The notes below the pieces were generated by a model, which was not told the DNA's origin, did no database searches, and saw only the letters and a list, made by a program, of their open reading frames with translations. Below are positions 11,169 to 22,122 of a DNA stretch of 64,000 nt, in pieces. Both the position numbers and the translations under genes were made by a program. The DNA comes from Anomaloglossus baeobatrachus (lineage: Eukaryota > Chordata > Amphibia > Anura > Aromobatidae). Each line of letters begins with the position of its first letter. Position 1 is the first letter of the stretch. The DNA lies in the NCBI RefSeq assembly GCF_048569485.1, contig NC_134354.1:688531084-688595083 (forward strand), written 5' to 3'.

Positions 11169-12424
11169 TGTGTCGCCCTGGGCAAGCCAGGGGACACAGG
11201 TCACACACCACCACACCCTACATCCCAGTTAGGAACACCACAGCTAACCAGAAATCCTTGTTGCCTTCCTCCAGAGGCTGATGATTCACACCAGGGGGTG
11301 GGCCAGGCAGTTGGCTCCGCCCACCGAGGAGGTCACAGCTCTGGAGGCGGGAGAAACCAGGCAGACAGCTCAGGGAAGAGCTTGAGTAAGGAAGTCCAGT
11401 GAGGGACATGAAGGAGTAGACAGCTAAGATGAGCTAAGGAAGTGAAAGTGAAAGTAGAAAAGTGGAAAAGGAGGAAAGCAAGTGAAGTGACAGGAAAGAA
11501 AGAAAGCCTGAAGGGTCCAGCTGTGTGTAGGACCAGGTCAGCAAGGTCAGCAACGGCGGTGACTGTCTGGAGGGGGACCGTTTGGAAGTTCCTGGAAGGA
11601 CCCCGGAGGCTGTGTGCCCGGCGGTCTGGAGCAGTGTTCCGAAGGACAGTCAGCACCAGGGCAGGGGCCTCTCGGACCCCGGCAAGGCTTGGAGTCGCCA
11701 TAATTTGCCAAATCCGTCAGTGACGGGGACGTAGATCCCCCAACAACCAAGTCCCGATTGAAGGCAACAGCCCAACAAGAGTAGAAGAGACGCCGCCACC
11801 GCCAAGGCACCAGTTTCTTAGGGCCAGCGCCTGCGGGCAAAGAGTAGAGCTCCTTCGGTCCAGCTTGAAGCCGGGGAGCGGGTTACCGGTGGGGACCCAT
11901 TGCAACCAACAAGTACACTAAGGTGCAAGGAAGAGGGACATCACCGTCACCTACTGGAGAGCAAGTGCAGCCGTCCGTGGGACCGTCTATCCAGCCGTTT
12001 GGTTTACCGTAAAAACTGTGTCAACGTCTCAGGCTGAGTGAGTACCACAGTGCCGCAAGGCACAGCGCTGCCCCCGCGTCCCTGCGCCCACCAGGCCTTG
12101 CACCTCCCTCACCATCACCGGGCCCCGGGATCACCAACCCCTACCCATGGAGGGGCAACGCAACACCTGGCTGCTCCGCATCACCATCCCCGGGATCCCC
12201 ATATTGAGCAGCGGTGGTGAAATCACCACAACCGTGGGTGGCTTCACGGACAATAATCATCCCCACACCCAACAAACCCCCTTTCACTCACGGGCGAGGA
12301 GTGCCGCTCAAGAAGCCCCCAGGATCCGGCCCACCGCTCGAGCCACCACTGAGCAGCAGCCGCCGGACCCGAGCAGAAGGGGTGAGCGTAGTGTGCTGAC
12401 ACACCCTCCTCCCCGCCTGTGACA
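11169..12424 (+). mobile_element. Solo LTR copy A, inserted in the chromovirus RT region
   Basis: A complete LTR of about 1256 bp, TGTGTCGCCCTGGGCAAGCC... to ...CCCGCCTGTGACA, in the same family as the LTRs at 22123-23349 and 30026-31278. It lies inside the chromovirus and is therefore younger than it. The chromovirus is itself young, so this LTR family moved recently. The exact target duplication is not resolved because the left junction has been rearranged. Confidence 0.88.
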
Positions 12425-13540
12425 ACTACGTCGTTCACCAGTTCTTGGATGACGGCCGGAGCGTTACACAGACCAAAGGGCATGACACAATACTCATAGT
12501 GCCCATCCCGAGTGTTGAATGCAGTTTTCCATTCGTCTCCAGAGCGAATGCGTACCAGATTATAGGCCCCACGAAGGTCCAACTTGGTGAATACACGGGC
12601 TCCTCGGAGCCGATCGAATAGTTCGGGGATAAGCGGCAGAGGGTATTTGTTCTTTACGGTGATCTGGTTTAATCCCCGGTAGTCAATGCAAGAGCGCAGA
12701 TCACTTTCCTTCTTCTTGACGAAGAAAAACCCTGCTCCGGCAGGGGACGAGGACCTCCGAATGAACCCCTTAGCTAGGCTCTCGGTGATATAGGTAGACA
12801 TAGCTCGTGTTTCAGCAGGGGACAAGGGGTATATCCGTCCTCGAGGAGGCGTAGTTCCTGGCAGTAACTCGATAGCACAGTAGTAGGGACGATGAGGCGG
12901 TAGTACCTCTGACTCCTTTTTATCAAACACGTCCGTAAAGGACCAGTAGGCAGAAGGCAGTCCTGGTAGAGACTCTGGAACCGGAGGGCGTCGGACGGGC
13001 TGGATGGATTTCAGACATCTCTCGTGACACGAGGAGCCCCATCGGGTGATTTCACCTGTACTCCAGCTGACCGATGGTTCGTGTGTCCGTAACCATGGAA
13101 GTCCCAGCAGGATCTGATGAGACATGCGCGGGAGGACGTAGAAGGTGATCTTCTCGGTGTGCAGAGCACAGATCCTTACTTCCACAGGCTTGGTGATCAG
13201 GGAGACGGTGTCAGAGAGGGGTTTCCCATCAACAGAGGCGATCACCAGCGGTTTCTCTAGTGGGAGGACAGGCACCTGGTACTTATCCACCGTGGCCTGC
13301 TGGATGAAGTTGCCTGCTGCTCCGGAATCGAGATACGCCTCTGCCGTGAACCGGGTCTCTTCTGTAATGACTTGAATAGTCCAGGTAACGGAGTCTGAGA
13401 GAGTCCCAGCACCTAGGGTGGCCTCTCCTACCAAGCCTAGGCTTTGGAGTTTCCCGGCTTCTCGGGACAAGAGCGTAGCAGGTGTGTGCCACCACCGCAG
13501 TAGAAGCAGAGACCCTTTGCTAGTCGTTCTGCTCGGCATT
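12425..13540 (-). pseudogene. pol: Chromovirus pol, proximal part: protease and N-terminal RT
   Basis: On the minus strand the aspartic protease motif [12 protein letters not shown] comes first. The RT N-terminal motifs follow: [18 protein letters not shown], a finger segment with [36 protein letters not shown], and FGLCNAP. This is the Ty3/gypsy order. The segment ends where LTR copy A interrupts it. It is part of a broken element. Confidence 0.88.
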
Positions 13541-14390
13541 GTTCCGACTGCTTCAGGCGGTCAATCTGCATGGGCTCGGAGGTAGACACGCCAGGTGACG
13601 CCAACTGGGAAGCGATGGACTTCTGTGGTGGGGAGGAGTGCCGTATCGGACGCCTCTCGCGGGACACTTCTTTGGATCGTTCCTGAAAGCGAAGATCCAC
13701 TCGAGTCGCTAGGGCAATCAGGGCATCCAGGGTGGAAGGCACGTCACGTCCAGCCAGCTCATCTTTAATACGACCCGAGAGTCCTTCCCAGAAGGCGGCG
13801 GTTAGAGCCTCATTGTTCCACCCGAGTTCCGAAGCCAAGTTGCGAAAACGGATGGCATATTGGCCCACCGTCAGAGTCCCCTGACGTAGCTGGAGGAGAG
13901 ATGAGGCAGACGCGGAGGCGCGTCCGGGCTCGTCAAAGGTGCCACGAAATGCCTGCAGGAATTCCTGGATGTTGGTAGTCACCGGATCCTCCTTCTCCCA
14001 CAAGGGGTTCATCCAGGCCAGTGCCTCTCCCTCTAGATGGGACATCATGAACGCGACCTTGGCTTGGTCGGAGGCAAACAAGTGCGGCAGCAGCTTGAAA
14101 TGGAGAGAGCATTGATTGATGAATCCCCTGCAGGTCTTGGGATCTCCGGCGTACCTGGGTGGTGAGGCCAAACGAAGTCTGGAAGCATCCGAGGAGTCTG
14201 CCACGGAAGCAGTGGCCGTGGATTGTACAGTGGAAACCCGAGATGCCGAGTATGTGGCCGTCGCTTGTAGCGTGTTCAGGCGGGCATCCACAGAAGACAT
14301 GAAGTTCAGCATGCGGGTCTGGGTCTCACGCTGGCGTGTGAGTTCCTGCTGCAAGGCCGCTAGTGCTTCGGATCCATGGCCTGTTCTAGC
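13440..14390 (-). pseudogene. gag: Chromovirus gag
   Basis: On the minus strand the protein has a coiled N-terminal part (LAALQQELTRQRETQTRML). A capsid-like region follows, with FINQCSLHFKLLPHLF, KVAFMMSHLEGEALAWMNP and an LRQGTLTVGQYAIRFRNLAS stretch. Near the C-terminus is one CCHC zinc knuckle, [15 protein letters not shown] (C-x2-C-x4-H-x4-C). This is the standard arrangement for vertebrate chromovirus Gag, which forms the particle and binds the RNA. The open frame also runs into the LTR, so the true start is not clear. Confidence 0.88.
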
Positions 14391-15220
14391 TGTTACGTCC
14401 GGGTGGTGGAAGCACTGGACCGTACACCGTTTTCCCCTGAGAAGGCAGCCAAGCTGGTCACCCCGCCAGAGGGTCCTGATGCACGGCAGCCGGAGCACTA
14501 TAGGTAGCTGGACAGTCCGTAGAGAAGCAGGAAAGGTGGATGATGCTGAACCCACGGAGTTCTGGACGGTAGTCCGGGTGACGAGGCTCAGGGTCCGAGG
14601 CCGGGTTATAGGGTCAGGCGGGATCCGGAACCTGCTGAGCGATGGAACGGGTCACCGAACGGAGCCAGAGACTGGAGACTGGCGGAGCTGCAGAGGTGGT
14701 GGGACATCCGCCGAAGTCACCGTCAGGGTCCAGGGATGGACTTGGTTCGGAGCGACTGGCGTGGCAGGATCGGCTCTACGAGACAGGACAGGGTTAATAC
14801 AAGGCAAAGCACAGGGCAAAGCAATACGGGGACCTGAACACTAGCTTGCTAAACACGTAGAACAGGCCCCGCCCACCAGGAAAGAGAAACCTTCTATACC
14901 CTGTACCTGTCTATGCAATATCCTGTTTCTGGGTGCTGGCCCTTTAAGAAAGGGTCAATGACCGCGCGCGCGCCCTAATGCACATGCGCGAGGCCCGTGT
15001 GCCAGAAGCCAGTCCAGGAAGCGGTGAGGAGGAAGCAGGAGCGCCCGGCTGGGAGTCCCATGTCGCAGAGGAGCGCCGGGAGCGGGGAGCTGGACGCATG
15101 GAGGCCGCAGGCGGGGAAGAGGAGGCCGGGACCGGAGTGGTAAGCAGGGGACGCGGCCGGGGAGCGGGGAGCGGGCCACGGGAACCGGAGGACGGGACCA
15201 GGGGACCGGGAAGCGTGACA
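14391..15220 (-). repeat. 5' LTR of the chromovirus
   Basis: 830 bp with the same TGTTACGTCC...GCGTGACA ends (plus-strand view) as the 3' LTR. It should hold the element's promoter. I did not find a convincing primer-binding site just inside it. Confidence 0.93.
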
Positions 15221-15225
15221 CATAC

Positions 15226-15679
15226 TTGTTCTTCTCAACCACAGCACCCCAGTTTGATTGGTATAGCAGCAACAGTGACATTACAACAACAGGTGATCTA
15301 TGCAGTCAATAACTAAGCCCAGTGGTTATGCCATGGTAGATGGCATGAGACCACTGAGATTAGTGATTGGCTGCAGTGGTCATATGCTGTAGTTGTGGTG
15401 GTTGGATTGCTGCCTTGTGAGCAAAGATTTGAGACCGCAGTGCTGGAATGGAGGGTGTAAAGCTAATTGAGTTTTCCTTGTGAAAATAACATTCACTAAA
15501 AACATAAACCTGGAATACAGCTTTGCGTTTTGTGTTTTTTTTTTGCAGAGGACAAGTTTTTTGCATGTGTGCATGTCTGTATGACCTGTATGGAATGGCA
15601 AAGTTCAGCTCGGTCTTTCACAGATCGTATGTAGAAATTGTTGCATATTAATATTGGTATAGTCTGACTTTCTCTACAC
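15226..15679. other. Stretch with no recognised feature
   Basis: This is the right flank of the chromovirus. I see no gene or clear repeat before the hAT MITE. Confidence 0.35.
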
Positions 15680-16501
15680 AAGGGTCTCACACACGTGGGC
15701 TGCATGCAGCCCATAAGGCCGCATCATGCGGCCCACAGGCACGTTGACCCCTTTGACGAACGTGGCTGATGCAGGGGGCTGCCACCATCAGTGCTTTGCT
15801 TCAGGTGAATGTATTGTAGGCACCACAAATAGATAAGCACTCTGCACAGATATGCCAATGTCAGCTACTGGCCAATCAGAGGCTAGCAGCTGACGTCGCT
15901 GTATGACATCAGCTGCTGGCCTCTGATTGGATGACGGCTGCCATTGGAATAGCTGTGCGCAGAGCTTGTCTTTGCGTGGCACCGGTAAATCATTCAGCTC
16001 AAATAAAGCGCCGACTGTGGTGGCCCCTACACCAGTCGTGATCTTCAAGGAGTCAGCGTGCCTGCGAGCTGCAAGAAGCAGGAAAGAGGACACAGAGGGA
16101 ATAGAGGACAAGTGAGAAGAATGTTTTGGAGGTTTTTTTGCGTATGTGAAGAATAGCACAACTACAGGATGGGGACCAGGGTGGGCACATTACTACAGGA
16201 TGGGGGAAATTACTACAAGATGTTGGGCAAAATTACTACATGGTACTAATTGTAAAACTATATTACTTACAAGAAGGAGATAAAATGTAAAAAAATATAT
16301 ACAGTATATCAGAATAGAGCATACATGCATACATTATTTTACCATTAAAAATGCTTTATATATATATGTGTATATATATATATATATATAGTGCACGGTT
16401 GTTATAATAAATGACCGAAAAAGGTTAAAAAAAAAATAGTGATCCAAGGTGGTATAGTAAATGTGTGTGACCCATATACTCAGCCGAGTTAGAGACCGCT
16501 G
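15680..16501. mobile_element. hAT (Charlie-like) MITE
   Basis: The left end AAGGGTCTCACACACGTGGG and the right end GTTAGAGACCGCTG are diverged inverted repeats of the GGGTCTC type. The flanks CTCTACAC (15672-15679) and CTCTATAC (16502-16509) match at 7 of 8 positions, fitting an 8-bp hAT duplication. Inside are a short CAGCTGCTGGCCTCTGATTG inverted pair (about 15868-15930) and a (TA)n run near 16358-16390. There is no transposase. Confidence 0.75.
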
Positions 16502-16520
16502 CTCTATACTATGTGGGTGA

Positions 16521-17465
16521 TTAATAGTTTGTAAATCTTTCAGAATTTTACAGTTTTCTGCAAAATTTGACCTAAAGCTACATCAGAATTTCACACAAGT
16601 CATAATAGTAGATGAAAAGAACCAAATAAAAAAAAGTGTCCAAAATATTACTTTGTCATTGCCTTAATGAGGGAAATAATTCAATTTCACAAGTATTTTT
16701 GTGTCAAAACTACAGTATGTGAACCTTTAATTTCACCTTCAAATTATCTGCTAACTGTAGAGTCTCGTGTTTTCTATCAATCAGATGACAATCAGGTTCA
16801 AAGATAAGGAATCCATCCAAATCTGATCTTCACAACTCCTGTTTGTGGAAGTTTATAATGGCATGAACAGATGAGATTACTGAAGACCTCATGAAGACCT
16901 GAAGACATGGAAAAAAATTATAAAACTATCTTGATTAATTTATCGCCCAACAGATCCAGTCAGACATATTGTGTACAATTGAAGTAAACTCAAGACATTG
17001 TCCTCCCCAGAAGTGGTCAGCCCAACAATGATCACTCAAAGAGCAAGGTGTATAATAGTCCGCGAGGTCACCCAAGGTAACCACTAAGCAACTAAAGGCT
17101 TCTCTCACATTGGCTAATTTTAATATTCATGAGTTCACTATCAGAAAGACACTGAACAACATGGTATACATGGCAAGTTTGCAAGGAATAAAAGCCACTA
17201 CTTGCTTAAAAAAAACATTATTGCCAGTCTGCAGTTTACTGAAGATCACCTGGACAAGCCAGAAAGGTAATGGAGCAATGTTTTGGGGATGGATAAGACT
17301 GGGTTGGGATAAATGAAGATGAGTTAAATATGAAGCATTATATTAGGAGAAAGAAAAACACTGCGTTAAAACATAAAAACTCCTTACCAGCTATGAAAGA
17401 GTGCTGGTAGTATCATGGTTTGGACCTGTTTTGCTGCATCTGGGCCAGGACTGCCCAGTGCTCTG
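16521..17465 (+). pseudogene. Decayed Tc1/mariner-type transposon with transposase remnants
   Basis: The left end (GTTTGTAAATCTTTCAGAAT...) matches the terminal sequence of the short mariner-like MITE at 35525-35788. Later parts resemble the catalytic region of Tc1/mariner transposases. GATCACCTGGACAAGCCAGA corresponds to the KDHLDKPE block, and ATCATGGTTTGGACCTGTTT to the IMVWAC block. The reading frame is lost many times over, so this is an old inactive copy. The right end was not found and appears truncated. Confidence 0.7.
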
Positions 17466-17903
17466 TTTATGGCTGGCTGCATGTGGGCAGAGACCCAAAC
17501 TGCTCAATTAGTGACTTCCTTTGGGGTTCAGGTCAAGTGCAGGTCCCAAACCGAACTTTATCTAAAGTCTGGCTGAACCTGCCGAACCGAACTTCCACGG
17601 GTCCGCACATCTGATAATAAATTCAAGGATAAAAAAAACTTTATTTTGTGAAAAAAAAATAGAGTGATAGTAGTCAAACCTTAAAAAAATATATAAATCT
17701 GGAATTGCTGTAATTGTACTGACCTGAGTAAAAAAAAGCTGAAAGGAGTAAAAAAAAAATAAATAAATAAACAAAGCCAGTTCTTCGACTGCTGTTGATT
17801 TGTTCCTTCTGCCTCCCAAAGATCACAGTACGGCGCGGTTCACTGCGCTCTACGCTGAGCGCTTACATCGCGGATTGGTTGGAATCATACTTGTGTGTGA
17901 CTC
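17466..17903. repeat. Fragment of a dispersed repeat, then AT-rich sequence
   Basis: 17560-17620 (AACCTGCCGAACCGAACTTC, then CACGGGTCCGC) looks like the terminus of a frog MITE. 17620-17800 is A/T-rich with several homopolymer runs. No gene is seen. Confidence 0.35.
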
Positions 17904-19172
17904 TGTCGCGGGCGGAGGAGGGGACGCCGCGCTCTCCCACTGCTGCTCGGGTCCGGCTGCCGTGGCTGCTGCGGCCTGCTGCTGCTCGGTGGCTCGAGCG
18001 ATGGGCCGGATCCCGGGGACTCTAGCGGCGCTCCTCGCCCGTGAGTGAAAGGGGATGTTGGGTGTGGGGATTGGTTATTGTCCGTGACGCCACCCACGGC
18101 TGTGGTGATTTGTTGACACCACCGCTGCTCTGTATGGGGATCCCGGGAAAGATGGTATGGAGCAGCCAGTTGTTGTGTTGCCCCTCCGTGGGTAGGGGTT
18201 GGTGATCCCGGGGCCCAGTGATGAGGTGGGTGATGCAGGGCTTGGTGGGGTGCAGGGACGCGGGGGCAGCACTGTGCCTTGCGGCACTGTGGTACTCACT
18301 CAGCCTGAGACGTTGACACAGTTGTCGGTAAAACACACGACTGGAAAGACGGTTCCCACGGACGGCTGCACTTGCTTTCCCCCAGTAGGTGACGGTGATG
18401 TCTCTTTTCCTGCACCTAATGTTTCTGTATTGGTAGGGATGGGTTCCCACCGGTAACCCGCTCCCCGGCTTGGATATGGGCCGGAGGAGCCCTACTTTGC
18501 CCGCAGGCGCTGGCCCTGAGAATCTGGTGCCCTGGTGGTGGCGGTGTCTCTCCTCAATGGTTGGACTGTTGCCTTCAATCGGGACTTGGTTGTTTGGAGA
18601 CAGACGTCCCCTTCACTGACGGATTTGGCAAATTTACGGCGACTCCTAGCCTTGCCGGGATCCGAGAGGCCCCTGCCCTGGTGCTGACTGTTCTTTGTAT
18701 ACTGCTTCAGACCGCCGGGCCACTACCCGTCCACGGTCCTTCCAGCAACCTCCGAGCAGTCCCCCTCCAGTCTATCACCGCCGTCTGCTGACCTTGCTGT
18801 CACTGTCCTGGCACACAGCCGGACCAACTTCAGGCTTTACTACTGTCCTTCAGCTTCTCTCTTTAGCTTCACTACTACTTCACTTCTACTTTCAACTCTA
18901 ACTTGAACTTCACTCAAGCTCTCCCTGAGCTCAACTGTTTACTCCTTCTCTTCCCTAACTGAACTCTTCCTCAGACTCTAGTCTGGCTTCAACTTCCACT
19001 CCTTCCACTTCCTCCTCCAAATTCTATCTGCCTTGTGCCTCCCGCCTCCAGGGCTGTGAACTCCTCGGTGGGCGGAGCCAACCGCCTGGCCCACCCCCTG
19101 GTGTGAAAATCAGCCCCTGGAGGAAGGCAACAAGGATTTTGGTAGCTTGGGTGTTCCTAACTGGGGTGTAGG
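17904..19172 (-). mobile_element. LTR copy B, inverted, joined head-to-head to copy C
   Basis: On the plus strand it starts TGTCGCGGGCGGAGGAGGGG and runs through the same sequence as the solo LTR at 30026-31278. It stops about 55 bp short of that LTR's far end, at GGGGTGTAGGGTG. There it meets the truncated 5' LTR of the plus-strand element directly. It is a fossil LTR with no gene of its own. Confidence 0.85.
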
Positions 19173-20097
19173 GTGACCTGAAGCTGGTCCGGGTGTGTGC
19201 CCCGGACTGAGACAGCAAGGTCAGCAGACGGCGGTGACTGTCTGGAGGGGTGATTGCTCGGAGGTTCCTGGAAGGACCGCGGACGGGTGGTGACCCGGCG
19301 GTCTGGAGCAGTCTACAAAGAACAGTCAGCACCAGGGCAGGGGCCTCTCGGACCCCGGCAAGGCTAGGAGTCGCCATAATTTGCCAAATCCGTCAGTGAA
19401 GGGGACGGCTGTCTCCCAACAACCAAGCCCCGATTGAAGGCAACAGCCCAACCATTAAAGCAGAGACACCGCCACCCGCCAGGGCACCAGTTTCTGAGGG
19501 CCAGCGCCTGCGGGCAAAGAGTAGAGCTCCTCCGGTCCAGCTTGAAGCCGGGGAGCGGGTTACCGGTGGGAACCCATCGCAACCATCAACAACATAGGTG
19601 CAGGACAGAGGGACATCACCGTCACCTACTGGGGAAAGCAAGTGCAGCCGTCCGTGGGAACCGTCTTTCCAGCCGTGTGTTTTACCGAGAACTGTGTCAT
19701 CGTCTCAGGCTGAGTGAGTTCCACAGTGCCGCAATGCACAGCGCTGCCCCCGCGTCCCTGCGCCCACCAAGCCCTGCATCTCCCACCTCATCACTGGGCC
19801 CCGGGATCACCAACCCCTACCCACGGAGGGGCAACACAACAACTTGCTGCTTCACACCATCACTCCTGGGATCTCCACACCGAGCAGCGGTGGTGCTAAC
19901 AAATCACCACAACCGTGGGTGGCGTCACGGACAATAGACTATATCCCAAAACCCAATCCACTTTCACTCACGGGCGAGGAGTGCCACTCGAGACCCCCGG
20001 GATCCGGCCCACCGCTCGAGCCACCACTGAGCAGCAGCAGCCGGACCCGAGCAGAGGGGTGAGCGCAGTGCTGACACCCTCCTCCCCGCCCGCGACA
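19173..20097 (+). repeat. 5' LTR of copy C, lacking its first ~310 bp
   Basis: It aligns with 22434-23349 of the 3' LTR, from CCTGAAGCTG to CGCCCGCGACA, with about a dozen small differences by eye. The missing start lies at the junction with inverted copy B. Confidence 0.88.
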
Positions 20098-20100
20098 ACT

Positions 20101-20118
20101 TGGCGTCACGAACAGGAT
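20101..20118 (+). promoter_or_regulatory. Candidate primer-binding site
   Basis: TGGCGTCACGAACAGGAT lies three bases after the 5' LTR. The initial TGG complements the CCA end of a tRNA, and the following bases resemble the TGGCG...CGAACAGG pattern of lysine-tRNA sites with internal differences. I do not assign the tRNA. Confidence 0.65.
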
Positions 20119-20389
20119 CTTACCGCTCTGCCGTCTGGTAGAGGTGCGCCTTGTTACCGCCGGAGGTGTCCGGCAGAAAAATTTCAGAAGCCGCCATCTT
20201 TGGAGCGAAAAGTCCCCGCTGGAGCGTCTTCTCGAGTAGCAGAGGCGCGAAGGCCAAAACCCCGCCCCGATAGAGGAGTGGCTGAAGAGAAGCTAAGGGG
20301 ACGCGATGGCGGCTGGCTGCATGTGAGCGCAGCTATAAAAGCAGGCACGCCAGGACTCTGCAGTCACCCTGTTCCTGGAAGACGTCATC

Positions 20390-21477
20390 ATGTGGATGCC
20401 GTCCCGCGACACCGTAGCCCCCGCGCCTGGAACCGCGGCATGGGTGGAGATCCGGACCGCGCAGCTCTACCAACGGCTGCAGGTCAAGATGCAGCTCCTC
20501 ATGGAGGAGTGGGAAGCCGACATAGCGGACGTTATAGCAGCCGTGCGGGGACGCGAGGAGGAAGCGGAGGAAGGGAGGGTGAGTGACCCACGCCCCGATG
20601 CCCTGGAAGGGCCGGTCATCGCGGCTGCGGGACCCGGTCCAAGCCCTCTCCCACCGCCGCATACCTTGCCACCCGTCTCGGAGGCCGTGACCCCGCCACT
20701 AGGCCTGCTACCACCGCAACCGGTAGCAATACCCAGCGTCCCCGCCCAGGCGGGCTGACCTGTAGCCGGAGCCCGTAGTCGACCGGAGGTGTTGCCATGG
20801 AAGGCCCCAAAGACTGAACCGGAGGCATCCCCTGAAAAGTCCCCCGAGCCGGAGCTGATGACCCGCTCCGAGCCGAAGGCCCAGCAGCGGAAAGCCCCTG
20901 TGCCCATCCCCCACACCTCGGCTGAGGTAGCGCCGGGTTGTAGCTGTAAGGCAGCGCCCAAGGCCAAGACACCGCGGGACCCGCCGGCCAGATTCCTGAC
21001 AGTGGGCAACATCCAGAATGTCCCGCGGGGCCCAACCCGTGCGCCGGAGCTTGCAGTAGCGCCGTATTGGGATAGGGAGCCAGTACCGCTGGGCCTGGAG
21101 ATCGGTGAACGGGAGAGGAAGAAGGCCGAGCTGGTGGCCCGAGCGATAAGGGAGAAGGAGAATCTCCGCCAGGCCACGTTCCGTGTCCGGGGTCCGCTGT
21201 ACGAGGGGCAGGTGAGGCGGTTTGATGTCCGCCGGGGCTATGGGTTTATTTATGAACGGGCCTGGAAGCCGAAGTGTTCGTAGCCCGGCGGGATGTAAAT
21301 GCCCACCTGCCTGAAGAGCATCCCGGCCGCAACCTAATGCCGGGTGACATTGTCCAGTATACCCGGCACTGTGGAGAGAGGGGGTGGTTCGCCCTGGATG
21401 CCAAACTGAGGGGCAGCCAAGAGAGCCGAGTGAGTCCTGCACCCCCTCCCTCGGCTGACGCTGAATATCCGGAGTAA
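20390..21477 (+). pseudogene. Coding relic with cold-shock domain at its C-terminal end
   Basis: The N-terminal part (from 20390) begins MWMPSRDTVAPAPG and has a helical, possibly coiled segment (LYQRLQVKMQLLMEEWEADI), then a proline-rich stretch. The middle (about 20860-21170) has a basic/proline-rich stretch, LTVGNIQNVPRGPTRAPELA, and a charged helix (ERERKKAELVARAIREKENL). The last part carries two separate cold-shock-domain signatures: GQVRRFDVRRGYGFI (RNP1-like, compare Y-box NVRNGYGFI) and VFVARRDVNAH (RNP2-like), followed by MPGDIVQY and GWFALDAKLRG. In the Y-box and LIN28 families this fold binds single-stranded RNA or DNA. Here it sits where a Gag nucleocapsid would be, so a role in packaging RNA is possible (inference). 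There is no zinc knuckle. The coding is interrupted a few times. Confidence 0.7.
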
Positions 21478-22122
21478 GGGCAGCGGAGCACCGTTGTCCA
21501 GTCCCCGTTGGGACCACACTGAGTTGTGTTTGTTTGAAAGTTTTGAAAAAAAAAATTAAGTAATCAACTGAAGAAGTAACCTGATTGACCGTGATTTGGA
21601 AAACTGGCCGTTGCCGGCACCGTTGTCCCCGTGGGGACCGTTTAAAAAAGTTTGCATGAGGAACTGCTCATGGACAAGCCCGTGAACTTGCAGGGCAACC
21701 ACAAACGTTAGTGGCTTGTAAATAAGTTGTTTACCGTTACCGTTTCCGCATTGCCGCCTCCGGAGAGGCAGGTTGGAGGGAGGGCCCTCAGCAGAGCAGG
21801 CTGGGGCCCAGCCACTAAAGGAACCGGTGGCTACCCTCTGAAGGGGAAGGACAGATCCCGCTCGGGTAACGTGTGCTGGACTTGGGGACAAGGGGTGCTG
21901 CCTGGGTTTTAGGGGCAGCATCAGGGCCAGGTTGCTTGGGTGGGAGAGAGCGGAAACCGTAACCGTGAACCGTTTTGCAACGTTTAAGTAAAGTGCCTCC
22001 CGTTATGGGAAGAAGTAATAAAAATGTATATATGTTACCGTTTTACTTTTATATATTTACAGAAAATAAAACCGGTGTTGGACGGGCAGCCCGCGGACGG
22101 TCTGCATTTTGCTAAGGGGGAA
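21478..22122 (+). other. 3' untranslated part of copy C with polypurine tract
   Basis: No coding domain is recognisable. It ends with the purine tract AAGGGGGAA (22114-22122) directly before the 3' LTR, the expected second-strand primer site. Confidence 0.65.

Larger units (their letters stand above)
6355..15220 (-). mobile_element. Ty3/gypsy chromovirus, young, interrupted by a second LTR element
   Basis: A full-length LTR retrotransposon on the minus strand: 5' LTR (14391-15220), gag, protease, reverse transcriptase, RNase H, integrase with chromodomain, polypurine tract, then 3' LTR (6355-7184). The two LTRs are both 830 bp and differ at about four positions by eye (near 0.5%). At typical vertebrate neutral rates that is only a few million years (inference). 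The flanks CATGC (6350-6354) and CATAC (15221-15225) suggest a 5-bp target duplication with one change. The element is broken: a different LTR and a satellite-like block interrupt it between 9407 and 12424, and there are a few other breaks. The chromodomain places it with the chromoviruses (established family knowledge). Confidence 0.93.
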
